A stretch of 64,000 bases of DNA, taken from the NCBI GenBank assembly GCA_046349615.1, contig JAXMBZ010000006.1:124001-188000 (forward strand), read 5' to 3'. The first letter of the stretch is position 1, and each line of letters starts with the position of its first letter. Under the pieces are notes generated by a model. That model saw only the letters and a program-made list of their open reading frames with translations. It did not search any database and was not told the DNA's origin. The DNA is from JADJNY01 sp046349615 (GTDB taxonomy: Bacteria > Planctomycetota > UBA1135 > GCA-002686595). Below are positions 36,267 to 44,973 of this stretch, one piece after another. Made by a program: the position numbers and the translations under genes.

Positions 36267-36719
36267 ATGAACGACCCCTTCCTGCGCGCGGCGATCGACG
36301 AGGCAAAGGCCGGCCTCGCCGAAGGCGGCATCCCGATCGGCTCCGTGCTCGTGATCGACGGGAAGATCGTCGGACGCGGCCACAATCGGCGCGTGCAGCG
36401 CGGGAGCGCGATCCTGCACGCGGAGATGGACTGCCTCGAGAACGCGGGGCGCCTGCGCGCGAGCGACTACGCGCGCGCGACGCTCTACTCGACGCTCTCG
36501 CCGTGCGACATGTGCAGCGGGACGGCGCTCCTCTACAAGATCCCGCGCATCGTGGTCGGCGAGAACGCGACGTTCCGCGGCCCGGAGGACTACGTGCGCT
36601 CGCGCGGCGTGCGCGTCGACGTCGTCGACGACGCGGAGTGCATCGCGCTGATGCGCGCGTTCATCGCAGCGCGGCCGGAGCTCTGGAACGAGGACATCGG
36701 CGTGGAGGACGCGCGATGA
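36267..36719 (+). CDS. Cytosine deaminase of the fungal (Fcy1) type
   Basis: A 150-residue zinc deaminase of the CDA fold. Ligands His51, Cys80 and Cys83 and catalytic Glu53 lie in HAEMDCLENAG and STLSPCDMCSG. Similarity to yeast Fcy1 extends past the zinc site: GRGHN (Asn40), RIVVGEN, Phe103, the segment DVVDDAECIALM and the C-terminal PELWNEDIG (Trp140, Asp143), which correspond to the cytosine-contacting residues of the yeast enzyme as I recall them. Length (150 against 158) also fits. Most bacteria use the unrelated amidohydrolase CodA for this reaction. The product should convert cytosine to uracil. The stop overlaps the start of a lipoprotein hydrolase (ATGA). Confidence 0.88.
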   Translation: MNDPFLRAAIDEAKAGLAEGGIPIGSVLVIDGKIVGRGHNRRVQRGSAILHAEMDCLENAGRLRASDYARATLYSTLSPCDMCSGTALLYKIPRIVVGENATFRGPEDYVRSRGVRVDVVDDAECIALMRAFIAARPELWNEDIGVEDAR

Positions 36720-37591
36720 AGCTCCGTTTCCTCGCGGCGCTCGCCGCCGCCGTCGTCTGCGTGCTCGCCGCCGGGTGCGCCGGTCGGCCCGTCCGCGTCG
36801 CGGGGCGCGTCCCCGCCGCGGACGGGACCGAGATCGCGTGGGAGCGACGCGGCGAGGGCGCGCCCGCGATCGTCCTGATCCACTGCTGGTGCGGCAACCG
36901 CGAGTTCTGGCGCAACCAGTTCGACCTGCTCGCGAAGGACCACGCGGTCTACGCGCTCGACCTGCCGGGACACGGCGCGTCGGGCCGCACGCGCGCGGAG
37001 TGGTCCGTCGCGGGGCTCGGGCACGACGTCGCGCGCTTCTGTCGCGACCTCGACGTCGGGCGCGTCGTGCTCGTCGGGCATTCGATGGGCGGGCCGGTCG
37101 CGCTGCACGCCGCGGCGGAGCTCGGCGACCAGGTCGTCGGCATCGTCGCCGTCGACACGCTCCACGACTGTGAGCACGGCATGACGAAGGAGCAGGTCGA
37201 GAGCTTCGCCAAGGGCTTCGACGCCGACTTCGAGGGCGCGATGCGCGGCGCGGTCGCGAGCATGCTCCCGAAGGACGTCGATCCGCGGCTCTCCGACTGG
37301 ATCACGCGCTCCGCGCTCGCGACCGACCGCCGCGCGGCGACGGCGCTGATGCGCGACTTCGCGAACCAAGACCTCGTCCGCCTCTTCGAATCGGTGCACG
37401 TCCCGATCCGGGGGATCAACTCGGCGAGCTCGCCCTGGCCGACGAACGTCGAGGCGAATCGGCGCCACGCGGACTACGACGCCGTCGTGATGAGCGGCGT
37501 CGGTCATTACCCGCACCTCGAGCGGCCCGCGGAGTTCGACGCACTCCTCCTGCGCACGCTCGACGAGCTCCAACGGCGAGCGAAGCCCTGA
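36716..37591 (+). CDS. Alpha/beta-hydrolase, probable lipoprotein
   Basis: A 291-residue hydrolase. The N-terminus MKLRFLAALAAAVVCVLAAG followed by Cys21 is a lipoprotein signal. The alpha/beta fold shows IVLIHCWCGNREFW (oxyanion region, about 60), LDLPGHGASG (about 83), the nucleophile elbow VGHSMGG (Ser near 122) and the C-terminal His in VGHYPHLERP. The catalytic acid is not obvious. It is coupled by ATGA to the cytosine deaminase gene, an odd pairing because the hydrolase should be outside the cytoplasm and the deaminase inside. An esterase or haloperoxidase-like activity is possible; the substrate is unknown. Confidence 0.88.
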   Translation: MKLRFLAALAAAVVCVLAAGCAGRPVRVAGRVPAADGTEIAWERRGEGAPAIVLIHCWCGNREFWRNQFDLLAKDHAVYALDLPGHGASGRTRAEWSVAGLGHDVARFCRDLDVGRVVLVGHSMGGPVALHAAAELGDQVVGIVAVDTLHDCEHGMTKEQVESFAKGFDADFEGAMRGAVASMLPKDVDPRLSDWITRSALATDRRAATALMRDFANQDLVRLFESVHVPIRGINSASSPWPTNVEANRRHADYDAVVMSGVGHYPHLERPAEFDALLLRTLDELQRRAKP

Positions 37592-37610
37592 CGCGCCCAG
37601 AGCGCGGAAC

Positions 37611-40600
37611 ATGAGCTCCCCCGACCCGCTCTTCGTCGAGTTCCTGCGCCTCGGTCCCGGCGCCGACTTCGAGGCGTTCGTCGCGCGACACCCCGCGGCC
37701 GCCGAGCGGCTGCGCGCGCTCCGCACGGCGCACGAAGCGGCGCTCGCGCACCTGCGCGCGGCCGACGTCGCGCACGGATCGCGTCCGCCGTCGCGCGCGT
37801 CGTCGCTCGCGGATTCGCTCGAGCACGAGTCGCCCGCGTCGAGCGAGCTCCTCCGCCGCCTCCTCGACGAAGGTCCGAAGGGCGGGCGCTACGAGCTCCG
37901 CGGCGAGATCGCGCGCGGCGGCATGGGCGCGATCCTCAAGGTGTGGGACGACGACCTCAACCGCGAGCTCGCGATGAAGGTCGTGCTCGGCGACGACGGC
38001 GACGGCGCGAACGCGAGCATCGACGGCGGCGGGGTCGACGCGTGGCGCATCGCGCGCTTCCTCGAGGAGGCGCAGATCACCGGGCAGCTCGACCACCCGT
38101 GCGTCGTGCCCGTGCACGAGCTCGGACTCGACGCGCACGGACGCGTCTACTTCACGATGCGCCTCGTGCGCGGGCGCGACCTCGGCCGCGTGTTCCAGCT
38201 CGTGCGCACGGGCGCGGAAGGCTGGAACGAGACGCGCGCCTTGAACGTCCTGCTGCGCGTGTGCGAGGCGACGGCGTACGCGCACTCGAAGGGCGTCGTG
38301 CACCGCGACCTGAAGCCCGCGAACGTCATGGTCGGGAGCTTCGGCGAGGTGTACGTGATGGACTGGGGCCTCGCGCGCGTCGTCGGACGCGAGGACCTCC
38401 ACGACCCGCACCGCGCGGGGAGCTCGGTGCCGCGCTCCGTGCGCACCGCGCGCCGCGACGAGCGGGAGAGCGGCGCGCACTCGCCCGCGTTCACGATGGA
38501 AGGCGACGTGCTCGGGACGCCGGCGTACATGTCGCCCGAGCAGGCGACGGGCCGCATCAGCGAGCTCTCCGCGCGCTCCGACGTGTACTCGATCGGCGCG
38601 ATGCTCCACGAGCTCCTCGCCGGCGCGCCGCCGTACTCGCGGCCCGGTGAGCGCCCGAGCGCGCGCGAGGTGCTCGAAGCCGTGCGACGCGGCCCGCCGA
38701 CTCCCCTGCGCGAACTGCGTCCCGACGTCGCGCCCGAGCTCGAGTCGATCTGCGAGAAGGCGATGGCGCGCGAACCGAACGAGCGGTACGCGGACACGCT
38801 CGCCCTCGCGGAGGACCTGCGCGCGTTCCTCGAGGGGCGCGTCGTGCAGGCGCACGCGACGGGAGCGTTCGTCGAACTGCAGAAGTGGGTGCGCCGCAAC
38901 CGTGCGCTCGCGCTCGCGGGCGCCGCGGCGGTCGTGTTCCTCGTCGTCGGGCTCTTCGCGAGCCTGCGTTTCGCGTCGCTCGCGGCCGACAACGCCCGCA
39001 CAGCCGACGCGAAGGCGAAGGAGGCGACGGAGCAGGGCGAGCTCGCGAAGAAGAACGAGCTCCTCGCGCGCGCGAACGAGCGCGACGCCGTCGCCGCCGC
39101 GCAGCGCGCCGTCACCGCGCGCAACTTCCTGACGCACATGCTCGAGAACGCGGACCCGATCAACGCGCTCGACAAGGACGTGCGCGTGCGGACATTGCTC
39201 GCCGACGCCGCGCGCCGCCTCGACGAAGGCGAGTTCGCGAACGACCCCGAGACCGAGATCGTCCTCCACTCCTGCCTCGGCGGCGCGTTCCAGGGCACGA
39301 ACGACTTCGAGGAAGCGGAGCGCCACTACCGCGCCGCGGACGAGCTGCTCACCGCGCATCCGATCGCCGACCCGACGGCGCGTCCGAGGCTCGATCTCGA
39401 CTACGCGGACGTGCTGCTCTCGCGAGGGAAGCACGCCGAGGCCGAACCGCGCTTGCGCGCCGTGCTCGCCGCGCTCACGGGAGAGAGCGGCGACGAGGAC
39501 GTGCTCCGCGCGCGCGCCCACCAGCAGCTCGCGACGTCGCGCTACAACCTCGGCGCCACCGACGAGGCGATCGAGCACGCGCGGACGGCCGTCCTGCTGC
39601 GCGAGAAGACGGAAGGCGCCGACGGCGAGTCCGCCGCGATCGCGCGGGGGAAACTCGCGTTCTTCCTGTCCCGTGCCGGCCGGTTCGACGAGGCGCGCGT
39701 CGAGGTCGACCGCGCGCTCCCGGTGCTCGAGAACGGATCGCCGCGCGCGCGCGTGCGCGCAGCCGAGGCCCTCCGTCACCGTGCCGCGATCGAATCGGCG
39801 CAGCGCGACACGAAGGCCGCGTGCGCCGACGTCGAGCGCGCGCTCGAGATCCGCAGGGCGCTCTACGACGAGGACAGCCCCTACGTCGCGGACCTGCTCT
39901 GCGACCTCTCGCTCTACGAGACGCAGCGCGGCCACGCCGACCAGGCCGAGTCGCTCTCGCGCCGCGCGCTCGAGATCCGCGAGAAGCACCTCGGCGACCA
40001 CCGCGACACGGCGACGTCCCTTTCGGCGCTCGGTTCGATCCTCCTCGGCCGGGGCGACCGCGTCGGCGCGCGCGACCTGCTCGAGCGCGCCCTCGAGATG
40101 CGCAAGCGCGTGTTCCCCGAGGGAAGCGCGGCGATCGGCGACTCGCAGCGCAGGCTCGGCGACCTCGAGCGCTCGAGCGGCAACCTCGAGCACGCCGAGG
40201 AGCTCTTCCGCGCGTGCCTCGACAACTGGCTGCGCGCGCTCGGGCCCGACCACGTCGACCTCGCCGACACGTACGTCGACCTCGCGAAGACGCTGCGCGC
40301 GCAGAACCGTACCGCGGAGGCGCGACCGCTGCTCGAACGCGCCGTCGCCCTGCGTTCGAAGAGCCTCGGCGAGGCGAGCCCCTCGACGAACGAGGCGCGC
40401 GACGAGTTGATCCTCGTGCTGTTCGAACTGCGCGACTTCGCTGCGGTCGAGCCGCTCGCGCGCTCGACGTACGAGCTCTACCAGCGCACGCTTCGCGCCG
40501 GGCATCCGGCGACGGCGTACACGGGCGCTCAGCTGGGCGCGGCGCTCGCGGGACTGGGCAAGCTCGACGAGGCGGAGCCGCTGCTGCTCGCCGGCTGGAA

Positions 40601-40739
40601 GGCGATCGGCGACGATCCGCGTTTCTGGGCGGTGAACAAGCTCTTCCTGCTCGATCACCTCGTCGCGCTCTACGTCGCGAAGGGCGACGACGCCTCCGCG
40701 AGCACGTACCGCGCGAAGGCCGAAGCCCTGCGCAAGTGA
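37611..40739 (+). CDS. Ser/Thr protein kinase with C-terminal tetratricopeptide repeats
   Basis: A 1042-residue kinase. After an 85-residue N-terminus, the catalytic domain (about 90-420) has the glycine loop ARGGMGAILKV, Lys in ELAMKVV, VHRDLKPANVMV (about 229), DWGLARV (about 250; DWG replaces DFG, common in planctomycete kinases) and GTPAYMSPEQ. A membrane helix AGAAAVVFLVVGLFASL lies at about 437-453. Residues 480-1042 are helical repeats with TPR-type spacing (for example EAERHYRAADELL and DTATSLSALGSILLGRG), probably exported and binding partner proteins. The ATG at 37611 follows the hydrolase stop by 19 bases. It is probably a signalling kinase; its target is unknown. Confidence 0.92.
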   Translation: MSSPDPLFVEFLRLGPGADFEAFVARHPAAAERLRALRTAHEAALAHLRAADVAHGSRPPSRASSLADSLEHESPASSELLRRLLDEGPKGGRYELRGEIARGGMGAILKVWDDDLNRELAMKVVLGDDGDGANASIDGGGVDAWRIARFLEEAQITGQLDHPCVVPVHELGLDAHGRVYFTMRLVRGRDLGRVFQLVRTGAEGWNETRALNVLLRVCEATAYAHSKGVVHRDLKPANVMVGSFGEVYVMDWGLARVVGREDLHDPHRAGSSVPRSVRTARRDERESGAHSPAFTMEGDVLGTPAYMSPEQATGRISELSARSDVYSIGAMLHELLAGAPPYSRPGERPSAREVLEAVRRGPPTPLRELRPDVAPELESICEKAMAREPNERYADTLALAEDLRAFLEGRVVQAHATGAFVELQKWVRRNRALALAGAAAVVFLVVGLFASLRFASLAADNARTADAKAKEATEQGELAKKNELLARANERDAVAAAQRAVTARNFLTHMLENADPINALDKDVRVRTLLADAARRLDEGEFANDPETEIVLHSCLGGAFQGTNDFEEAERHYRAADELLTAHPIADPTARPRLDLDYADVLLSRGKHAEAEPRLRAVLAALTGESGDEDVLRARAHQQLATSRYNLGATDEAIEHARTAVLLREKTEGADGESAAIARGKLAFFLSRAGRFDEARVEVDRALPVLENGSPRARVRAAEALRHRAAIESAQRDTKAACADVERALEIRRALYDEDSPYVADLLCDLSLYETQRGHADQAESLSRRALEIREKHLGDHRDTATSLSALGSILLGRGDRVGARDLLERALEMRKRVFPEGSAAIGDSQRRLGDLERSSGNLEHAEELFRACLDNWLRALGPDHVDLADTYVDLAKTLRAQNRTAEARPLLERAVALRSKSLGEASPSTNEARDELILVLFELRDFAAVEPLARSTYELYQRTLRAGHPATAYTGAQLGAALAGLGKLDEAEPLLLAGWKAIGDDPRFWAVNKLFLLDHLVALYVAKGDDASASTYRAKAEALRK

Positions 40740-40840
40740 CCGAGCACGGCGCCCGAAGCGCCCACCGCGCGCTCGCACGCCCCACGCGTTCGAAACGTGT
40801 CCATTCTTCCCCGCGACTGGGCGGGAACACCGCCGGCGGC

Positions 40841-40846
40841 TATCGT
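40841..40846 (+). promoter_or_regulatory. TATCGT -10-like hexamer before the thioredoxin-fold gene
   Basis: Sequence ggcTATCGT ends 57 bases before the GTG start of the thioredoxin-fold protein gene, whose ribosome site is AAAGGA. Confidence 0.3.
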
Positions 40847-40903
40847 TCCCGGGCGCCCGCCGCTCCGGCGCGCCGCTCGAATCCCCCGCCGAAAGGACGC
40901 TCC

Positions 40904-41923
40904 GTGCTCTTCCGCTCCGTGTTCTCCACCGTCCGCGCCGCCGCCGCGGTCGCGCTGCTCGCTTCGCTCTCGCTCGCCGGCGGCGCCGGCTGGCTCGCCG
41001 ACTACGACGAGGCCGTCAAGGTCGCGAAGACCGAGAAGAAGGACCTCTTCGTCGACTTCACCGGTTCCGACTGGTGCGGTTGGTGCATGAAGCTCGACAA
41101 GGAGGTCTTCTCACACGACGAGTTCTTGAACGAGATCAAGAAGGACTACGTGCTCCTCGCCCTCGACTACCCGCACGGCGACGAAGCGAAGAAGAAGGTG
41201 CCGAACGAGAAGCGCAACGCCGAGCTCCAGCAGCTCCACGGCATCCAGGGCTTCCCCACGATCCTGCTGATGAACTCGGACGGCGTCGTCTACGGCCAGA
41301 CCGGCTACCAGGCGGGCGGGCCGGAGAAGTACGTCGAGCACGTGAAGGGCCTGCGCACGAAGGGCCGCGCTTCGCTCGATCGCTACCAAGGCCTCGCCGA
41401 CGCTTGGAAGAAGGCGAAGGACGCCGCGAAGGGCGCGGCGTGGGACGAGGTCGTGAAGACCTTCGAAGCGGAGCGCGGGGATTCGCGCGCGGCGACGCTG
41501 CTCGTGCCCACGATCCGCGAGGCGCTGACCTTCGACCCGACGAACGCGCAGGGGCGCAAGCTCCGCGCGATGCAGGTCCTCGTCTCGGCCGGCCTCGCCG
41601 ACGATGGGCTGCTCACCGAAGCGCGCACGCTCGATCCGAAGAACGAGAAGGGCCTGCTCGAGCGCGTCGTCCTCGCGCAGTTCGAGAAGGTCCGCTCGCC
41701 CGACGCCGCGCGCGCGGCGGTGGCGGAGCTCGACGCGCTCGTCGCGCTCGGCGCGCGCAAGGACAAGAAGACGGACTTCCTCCTGCACCTGAACGCCGCG
41801 TGGCTCTGCAACGGCGCGCTCTCGGACGCCGAGCGCGCGAAGAAGTACGCGAAGACGGCGAAGGACGTCGGGACGGACGACGCGCGGCTCTCACAGATCC
41901 TCGAGCAGATCCTGAACGGCTGA
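40904..41923 (+). CDS. Exported thioredoxin-fold protein with CGWC motif
   Basis: A 339-residue protein with a signal peptide (start LFRSVFSTVRAAAAVALLAS, ending near residue 28). The thioredoxin domain follows with LFVDFTGSDWCGWCMKLDKEVF (CGWC at about 57-60), then LLALDYPHGD and a cis-Pro region QGFPTILLMNSDG. Residues 165-339 are helical with TPR-like spacing. It resembles thioredoxin-like proteins of the DsbD-gamma/Thiol-disulfide group that act in the envelope on protein disulfides. The GTG at 40904 has GAAAGGAC upstream. A terminator hairpin follows. Confidence 0.88.
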   Translation: MLFRSVFSTVRAAAAVALLASLSLAGGAGWLADYDEAVKVAKTEKKDLFVDFTGSDWCGWCMKLDKEVFSHDEFLNEIKKDYVLLALDYPHGDEAKKKVPNEKRNAELQQLHGIQGFPTILLMNSDGVVYGQTGYQAGGPEKYVEHVKGLRTKGRASLDRYQGLADAWKKAKDAAKGAAWDEVVKTFEAERGDSRAATLLVPTIREALTFDPTNAQGRKLRAMQVLVSAGLADDGLLTEARTLDPKNEKGLLERVVLAQFEKVRSPDAARAAVAELDALVALGARKDKKTDFLLHLNAAWLCNGALSDAERAKKYAKTAKDVGTDDARLSQILEQILNG

Positions 41924-41951
41924 GCGCGCGCCTCGACGGCGCGATCGATGC

Positions 41952-41985
41952 GACGCCTCGCCCCAAGGGCGGGGCGTCGTCGTTT
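41952..41985 (+). terminator. Rho-independent terminator after the thioredoxin-fold gene
   Basis: A 12-base stem, gacgcctcgccc (41952-41963) with gggcggggcgtc (41967-41978), one G-T wobble and a 3-base CAA loop, is followed by gtcgttt. It stands between convergent genes and may serve both. Confidence 0.75.
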
Positions 41986-42001
41986 CAGCGCGCGCCCCCG
42001 C

Positions 42002-44851
42002 TCAGCGGCCCGCCCGATTCCTCGGCCGCGCGGGGCCCAACTTCGCGCGCAGCTCCTTCGCCCACTCCTCCGCCTTCGCCATCGTCGGCTCTCCGCCGCG
42101 AGCTTCGACCCCGACGAGCGGCGACGCCTCGGTCAACTCTCCCCACGCGCGCTCGAGCCATCCACGCTCGAGCCCCCGCTCCGCCGAGATCGTGACGCAC
42201 TGCGCGAGCGCATGCCGCGCTTCCTCGTCGTCGCGCGTCTCCCGCGCGATCCGCGCGAGCTTGACCGCGACCTGGAGATACCCGTCCCCCTCCACCGTCG
42301 CGAGCCCCATCTTCATGCGGATCGGCCGATCCGCCGCGTCGACCGTGTCCTTCATCACGCGCTCGGGATTCCTCCCGTCCGCGCGCAGCGCCTCCCGCAA
42401 CATCGCGTCCGAGAACGCGAGGTCCCACGCCGAGTTCCCCGGATCGATCGCCTTCAGTTCGCGCGCGACCGCGAGCGCGTCGACGCGACTCGCGCCGTCC
42501 GCGCGCCACTCGACGAGCGCGTCGACGAGATCGAGCGGCTCGCGATCGAGCCCGTCCCGCACGCCGAGGAGCTCACGCTTCGCGCGCACCGCGTCGACGA
42601 GGCACCGCGCCGCCTGCTCGCGCCGATCCGGATCGACGACGAGCGCGAACCCCTGCCCCATCCACGCCATCGCGATCCAGTGCTTCGCGCTCTCCGCGTA
42701 GTTCGCCTGGAGCTCGATCGAGCGCTCGAACCGCTTCTGCGCCGTCGCATACGCCGCGAGCGCGCCCGACGTGTCGCCGCGCCGCCGCGCGTCCTCGCCC
42801 GCGAGCACCCACGCATACCCCGCGAACCACGCGGCGTCGGCGGAGCTCGCGTGCTCGCCGAGCACCTCATCCGCGACGACGGGCGCGAGCTCGATGCGCC
42901 CGCCGTTCCAAAGACACGCCGTCAGCCGCTGCCGCACCTCCTGCGCCGCCGGGAGCCGACGCGCGGCCGCTTCGAGCACCGCGAGCTCCTCGCGCCACAT
43001 CCCGATCGCGCCGAAGAACGAACTCCAGCTCGTCCAATCCGTCGCGTCGCCGAACGGACTCGCCGCGACCAGCCCGAGCGCGCGCGCGCCCTCGACGATC
43101 CCCGCCAACTCCACCTGCACGTCCTTGCCCGAGCGCTCCGCGAGCAAGCGCGCATCCGCGTCGCCGATCCAGCGCAGCGCCTCGATCGCGCGCGCGTCGT
43201 CGAGGAGCAGCGCGGCGAGCTCGCGCTGGATGCCGCTCTCCGGCAACAGCGAGCTCGGCGCGGTCGGATCGAAGCCGGCCGGCGGGACCGTTCCCTTCGT
43301 GCTCAGAGCCAACGCGCGGCGCCCGAACTCCGCCTCCTCCGCGAATCGCCCGCGGAAATACGCCGTCCGCGCGCGCTCGATCCACGTCTCCCAACGCGCG
43401 GGGTCCTTCTCCACCGAGATCGCGAAGAAGTGCTCCGCGTCCTCGAGCAGGAACTGCGCGCCCTGCTGGTTCGCCTCGATGCGCCGCCGCCCGAGATCGA
43501 GCGCCGCCTTCGCGTAGCGCGCGGTGAGCTCGGCCGTCTCGCCCTTCTCCTTCAGCTCGCGCTCGAGCACCGGGAGCGAGTTCTCGAGCGCCGCCGCGTC
43601 GGGCATCGCGTCCGTCGCGACGCCCGCGCGCGGGAGCGTCTCCTTCTTCGCCGCGGCCTCGCGCTCGACGTCGCGCGCCGCATCGAGGAGCTCCGCCGAC
43701 GACACGGCCCCGTCCTTGGCGAACGCATCGAACGCCGCGCGCGCACCGTCGGCGCCGAAGGCCCGATGGACGGCGGTCACCGCGTCGTCGCCGTACTCGC
43801 CGAGCGCGAGACACCCGAGCAGCAGCGTCCGCGTCGTCGCCGACGCGCCGTCGAGCTCCGCGAGCAGCGACGGCCAACCGTCCGTGTCGCGCGCGTCCAG
43901 CGTGCCGGGCTTCGTCCCCAGGCCGCGCACGTTCTCGCGCGCGACCTCCGCGAACTCCTTCTCGCACTTCGTCCTGCGCACCGCGACGAGGAGCTTCTTG
44001 TGTAGGGGCTCCGCGCCCAAGTTCGCGCGCGACGCGACGATGCGCAGCGCGTCGAGCGCGCCCGCATCGCCCATGCTCGCGAGCGCATCGAGCGCGAGCA
44101 ACGCCGTCCGTTCGTCGCCGTGCGCGACGAGCGCGTCCTCGACCGCCGCGCGACCGCGCGCCGAACGCAGCGCGGCCCACGCGCGCCAACTCGCGGGGTT
44201 CGCGACGTCGAGCGCGGGCGGGAGCTTTGGCCGCAGCGCGAGCTTCGACTTCGTGCGCCGATCGTCCTCGCGCCGCGCCGCTTCCTTCACCAGCGCGTCG
44301 AGATCGGTGAGGTCGAACAAGAGGAACTCGTCGAACGCCTTCTTCCCGTCCTGCAGCACGAGCGCGTGCCGCGGCGCGACGCGGTCGGCGTCCTTCAAGT
44401 ACGCGTCGTACAGGATCGGCTCGAGCGCGACGTGCTCTCCGCACGTCACCTCGCCGAGGCGCGGGCACGGGATGCGCCGGCCTTGGTCGTCGTGATCGCG
44501 CGCGGTGTGCCGCACGGGGCTCGCGACGACACACACGAACGCGCGCGTGCTCGCGACGAAGCGCGGATCGCGGTACTCCTCGCGCACGATGCGGTCGCAC
44601 GCGCTCTCGCCGTCCATGTTGACCGCGACGAGGAGCGGTCGGTCCTCGGCCTTCGCCTGGGCGAGCGCGTCCTCGAGCGAGCGCTGCCAGTGGATCTGAT
44701 GCTCGTCGAGCGCGGCGTTCGGAGGCGCGGGCGGCGCGTCCATTCCCTTCGCCTCGGGCGCCGGCGCGGCGGGACTCGGGTTCGTGCACGCGAAGGCGAG
44801 GAACGCGGTGAGCACGCCGAGGAGGAGCGCGGAACGGCGGAGTTGGTTCAT
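42002..44851 (-). CDS. Large envelope protein with thioredoxin-like start and helical repeats
   Basis: A 949-residue protein with a signal sequence and a lipobox-like LAFAC at residues 18-22. Residues 50-180 have a thioredoxin-like layout (SLEDALAQAKAEDRPLLVAVNMDGESACDRIVREEYRD), but the CxxC is reduced to a single Cys, so redox exchange is unlikely there. Residues 220-949 are helical repeats with TPR-like character (for example AELTARYAKAALDLGRRR and HWIAMAWMGQGF). It converges with the active CGWC protein, and the shared fold suggests related roles. Function unknown. Confidence 0.78.
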   Translation of the reverse strand: MNQLRRSALLLGVLTAFLAFACTNPSPAAPAPEAKGMDAPPAPPNAALDEHQIHWQRSLEDALAQAKAEDRPLLVAVNMDGESACDRIVREEYRDPRFVASTRAFVCVVASPVRHTARDHDDQGRRIPCPRLGEVTCGEHVALEPILYDAYLKDADRVAPRHALVLQDGKKAFDEFLLFDLTDLDALVKEAARREDDRRTKSKLALRPKLPPALDVANPASWRAWAALRSARGRAAVEDALVAHGDERTALLALDALASMGDAGALDALRIVASRANLGAEPLHKKLLVAVRRTKCEKEFAEVARENVRGLGTKPGTLDARDTDGWPSLLAELDGASATTRTLLLGCLALGEYGDDAVTAVHRAFGADGARAAFDAFAKDGAVSSAELLDAARDVEREAAAKKETLPRAGVATDAMPDAAALENSLPVLERELKEKGETAELTARYAKAALDLGRRRIEANQQGAQFLLEDAEHFFAISVEKDPARWETWIERARTAYFRGRFAEEAEFGRRALALSTKGTVPPAGFDPTAPSSLLPESGIQRELAALLLDDARAIEALRWIGDADARLLAERSGKDVQVELAGIVEGARALGLVAASPFGDATDWTSWSSFFGAIGMWREELAVLEAAARRLPAAQEVRQRLTACLWNGGRIELAPVVADEVLGEHASSADAAWFAGYAWVLAGEDARRRGDTSGALAAYATAQKRFERSIELQANYAESAKHWIAMAWMGQGFALVVDPDRREQAARCLVDAVRAKRELLGVRDGLDREPLDLVDALVEWRADGASRVDALAVARELKAIDPGNSAWDLAFSDAMLREALRADGRNPERVMKDTVDAADRPIRMKMGLATVEGDGYLQVAVKLARIARETRDDEEARHALAQCVTISAERGLERGWLERAWGELTEASPLVGVEARGGEPTMAKAEEWAKELRAKLGPARPRNRAGR

Positions 44852-44907
44852 GGGCGGGCGCGCGGAGGAGTGCGGGAGCGGGTCGAACGGCGTGGAGGCG
44901 GCGGCGG

Positions 44908-44937
44908 ATTCTAGGCCTGCTCGACGACGCGGGTCAC
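44908..44937 (-). promoter_or_regulatory. Sigma-70-like promoter for the large envelope protein
   Basis: On the minus strand GTGACC (44937-44932) and TAGAAT (44913-44908) are separated by 18 bases (4/6 and 5/6 to consensus). The gene starts 56 bases downstream. Confidence 0.45.
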
Positions 44938-44958
44938 GCTCCGCGCGCGTCCCTCCGC

Positions 44959-44964
44959 TAGGAT
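44959..44964 (+). promoter_or_regulatory. TAGGAT -10-like hexamer before the glycosyltransferase gene
   Basis: Sequence cgcTAGGAT ends 9 bases before the TTG start, so the leader would be about two or three bases. Confidence 0.35.
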
Positions 44965-44973
44965 CCGCGCTCC

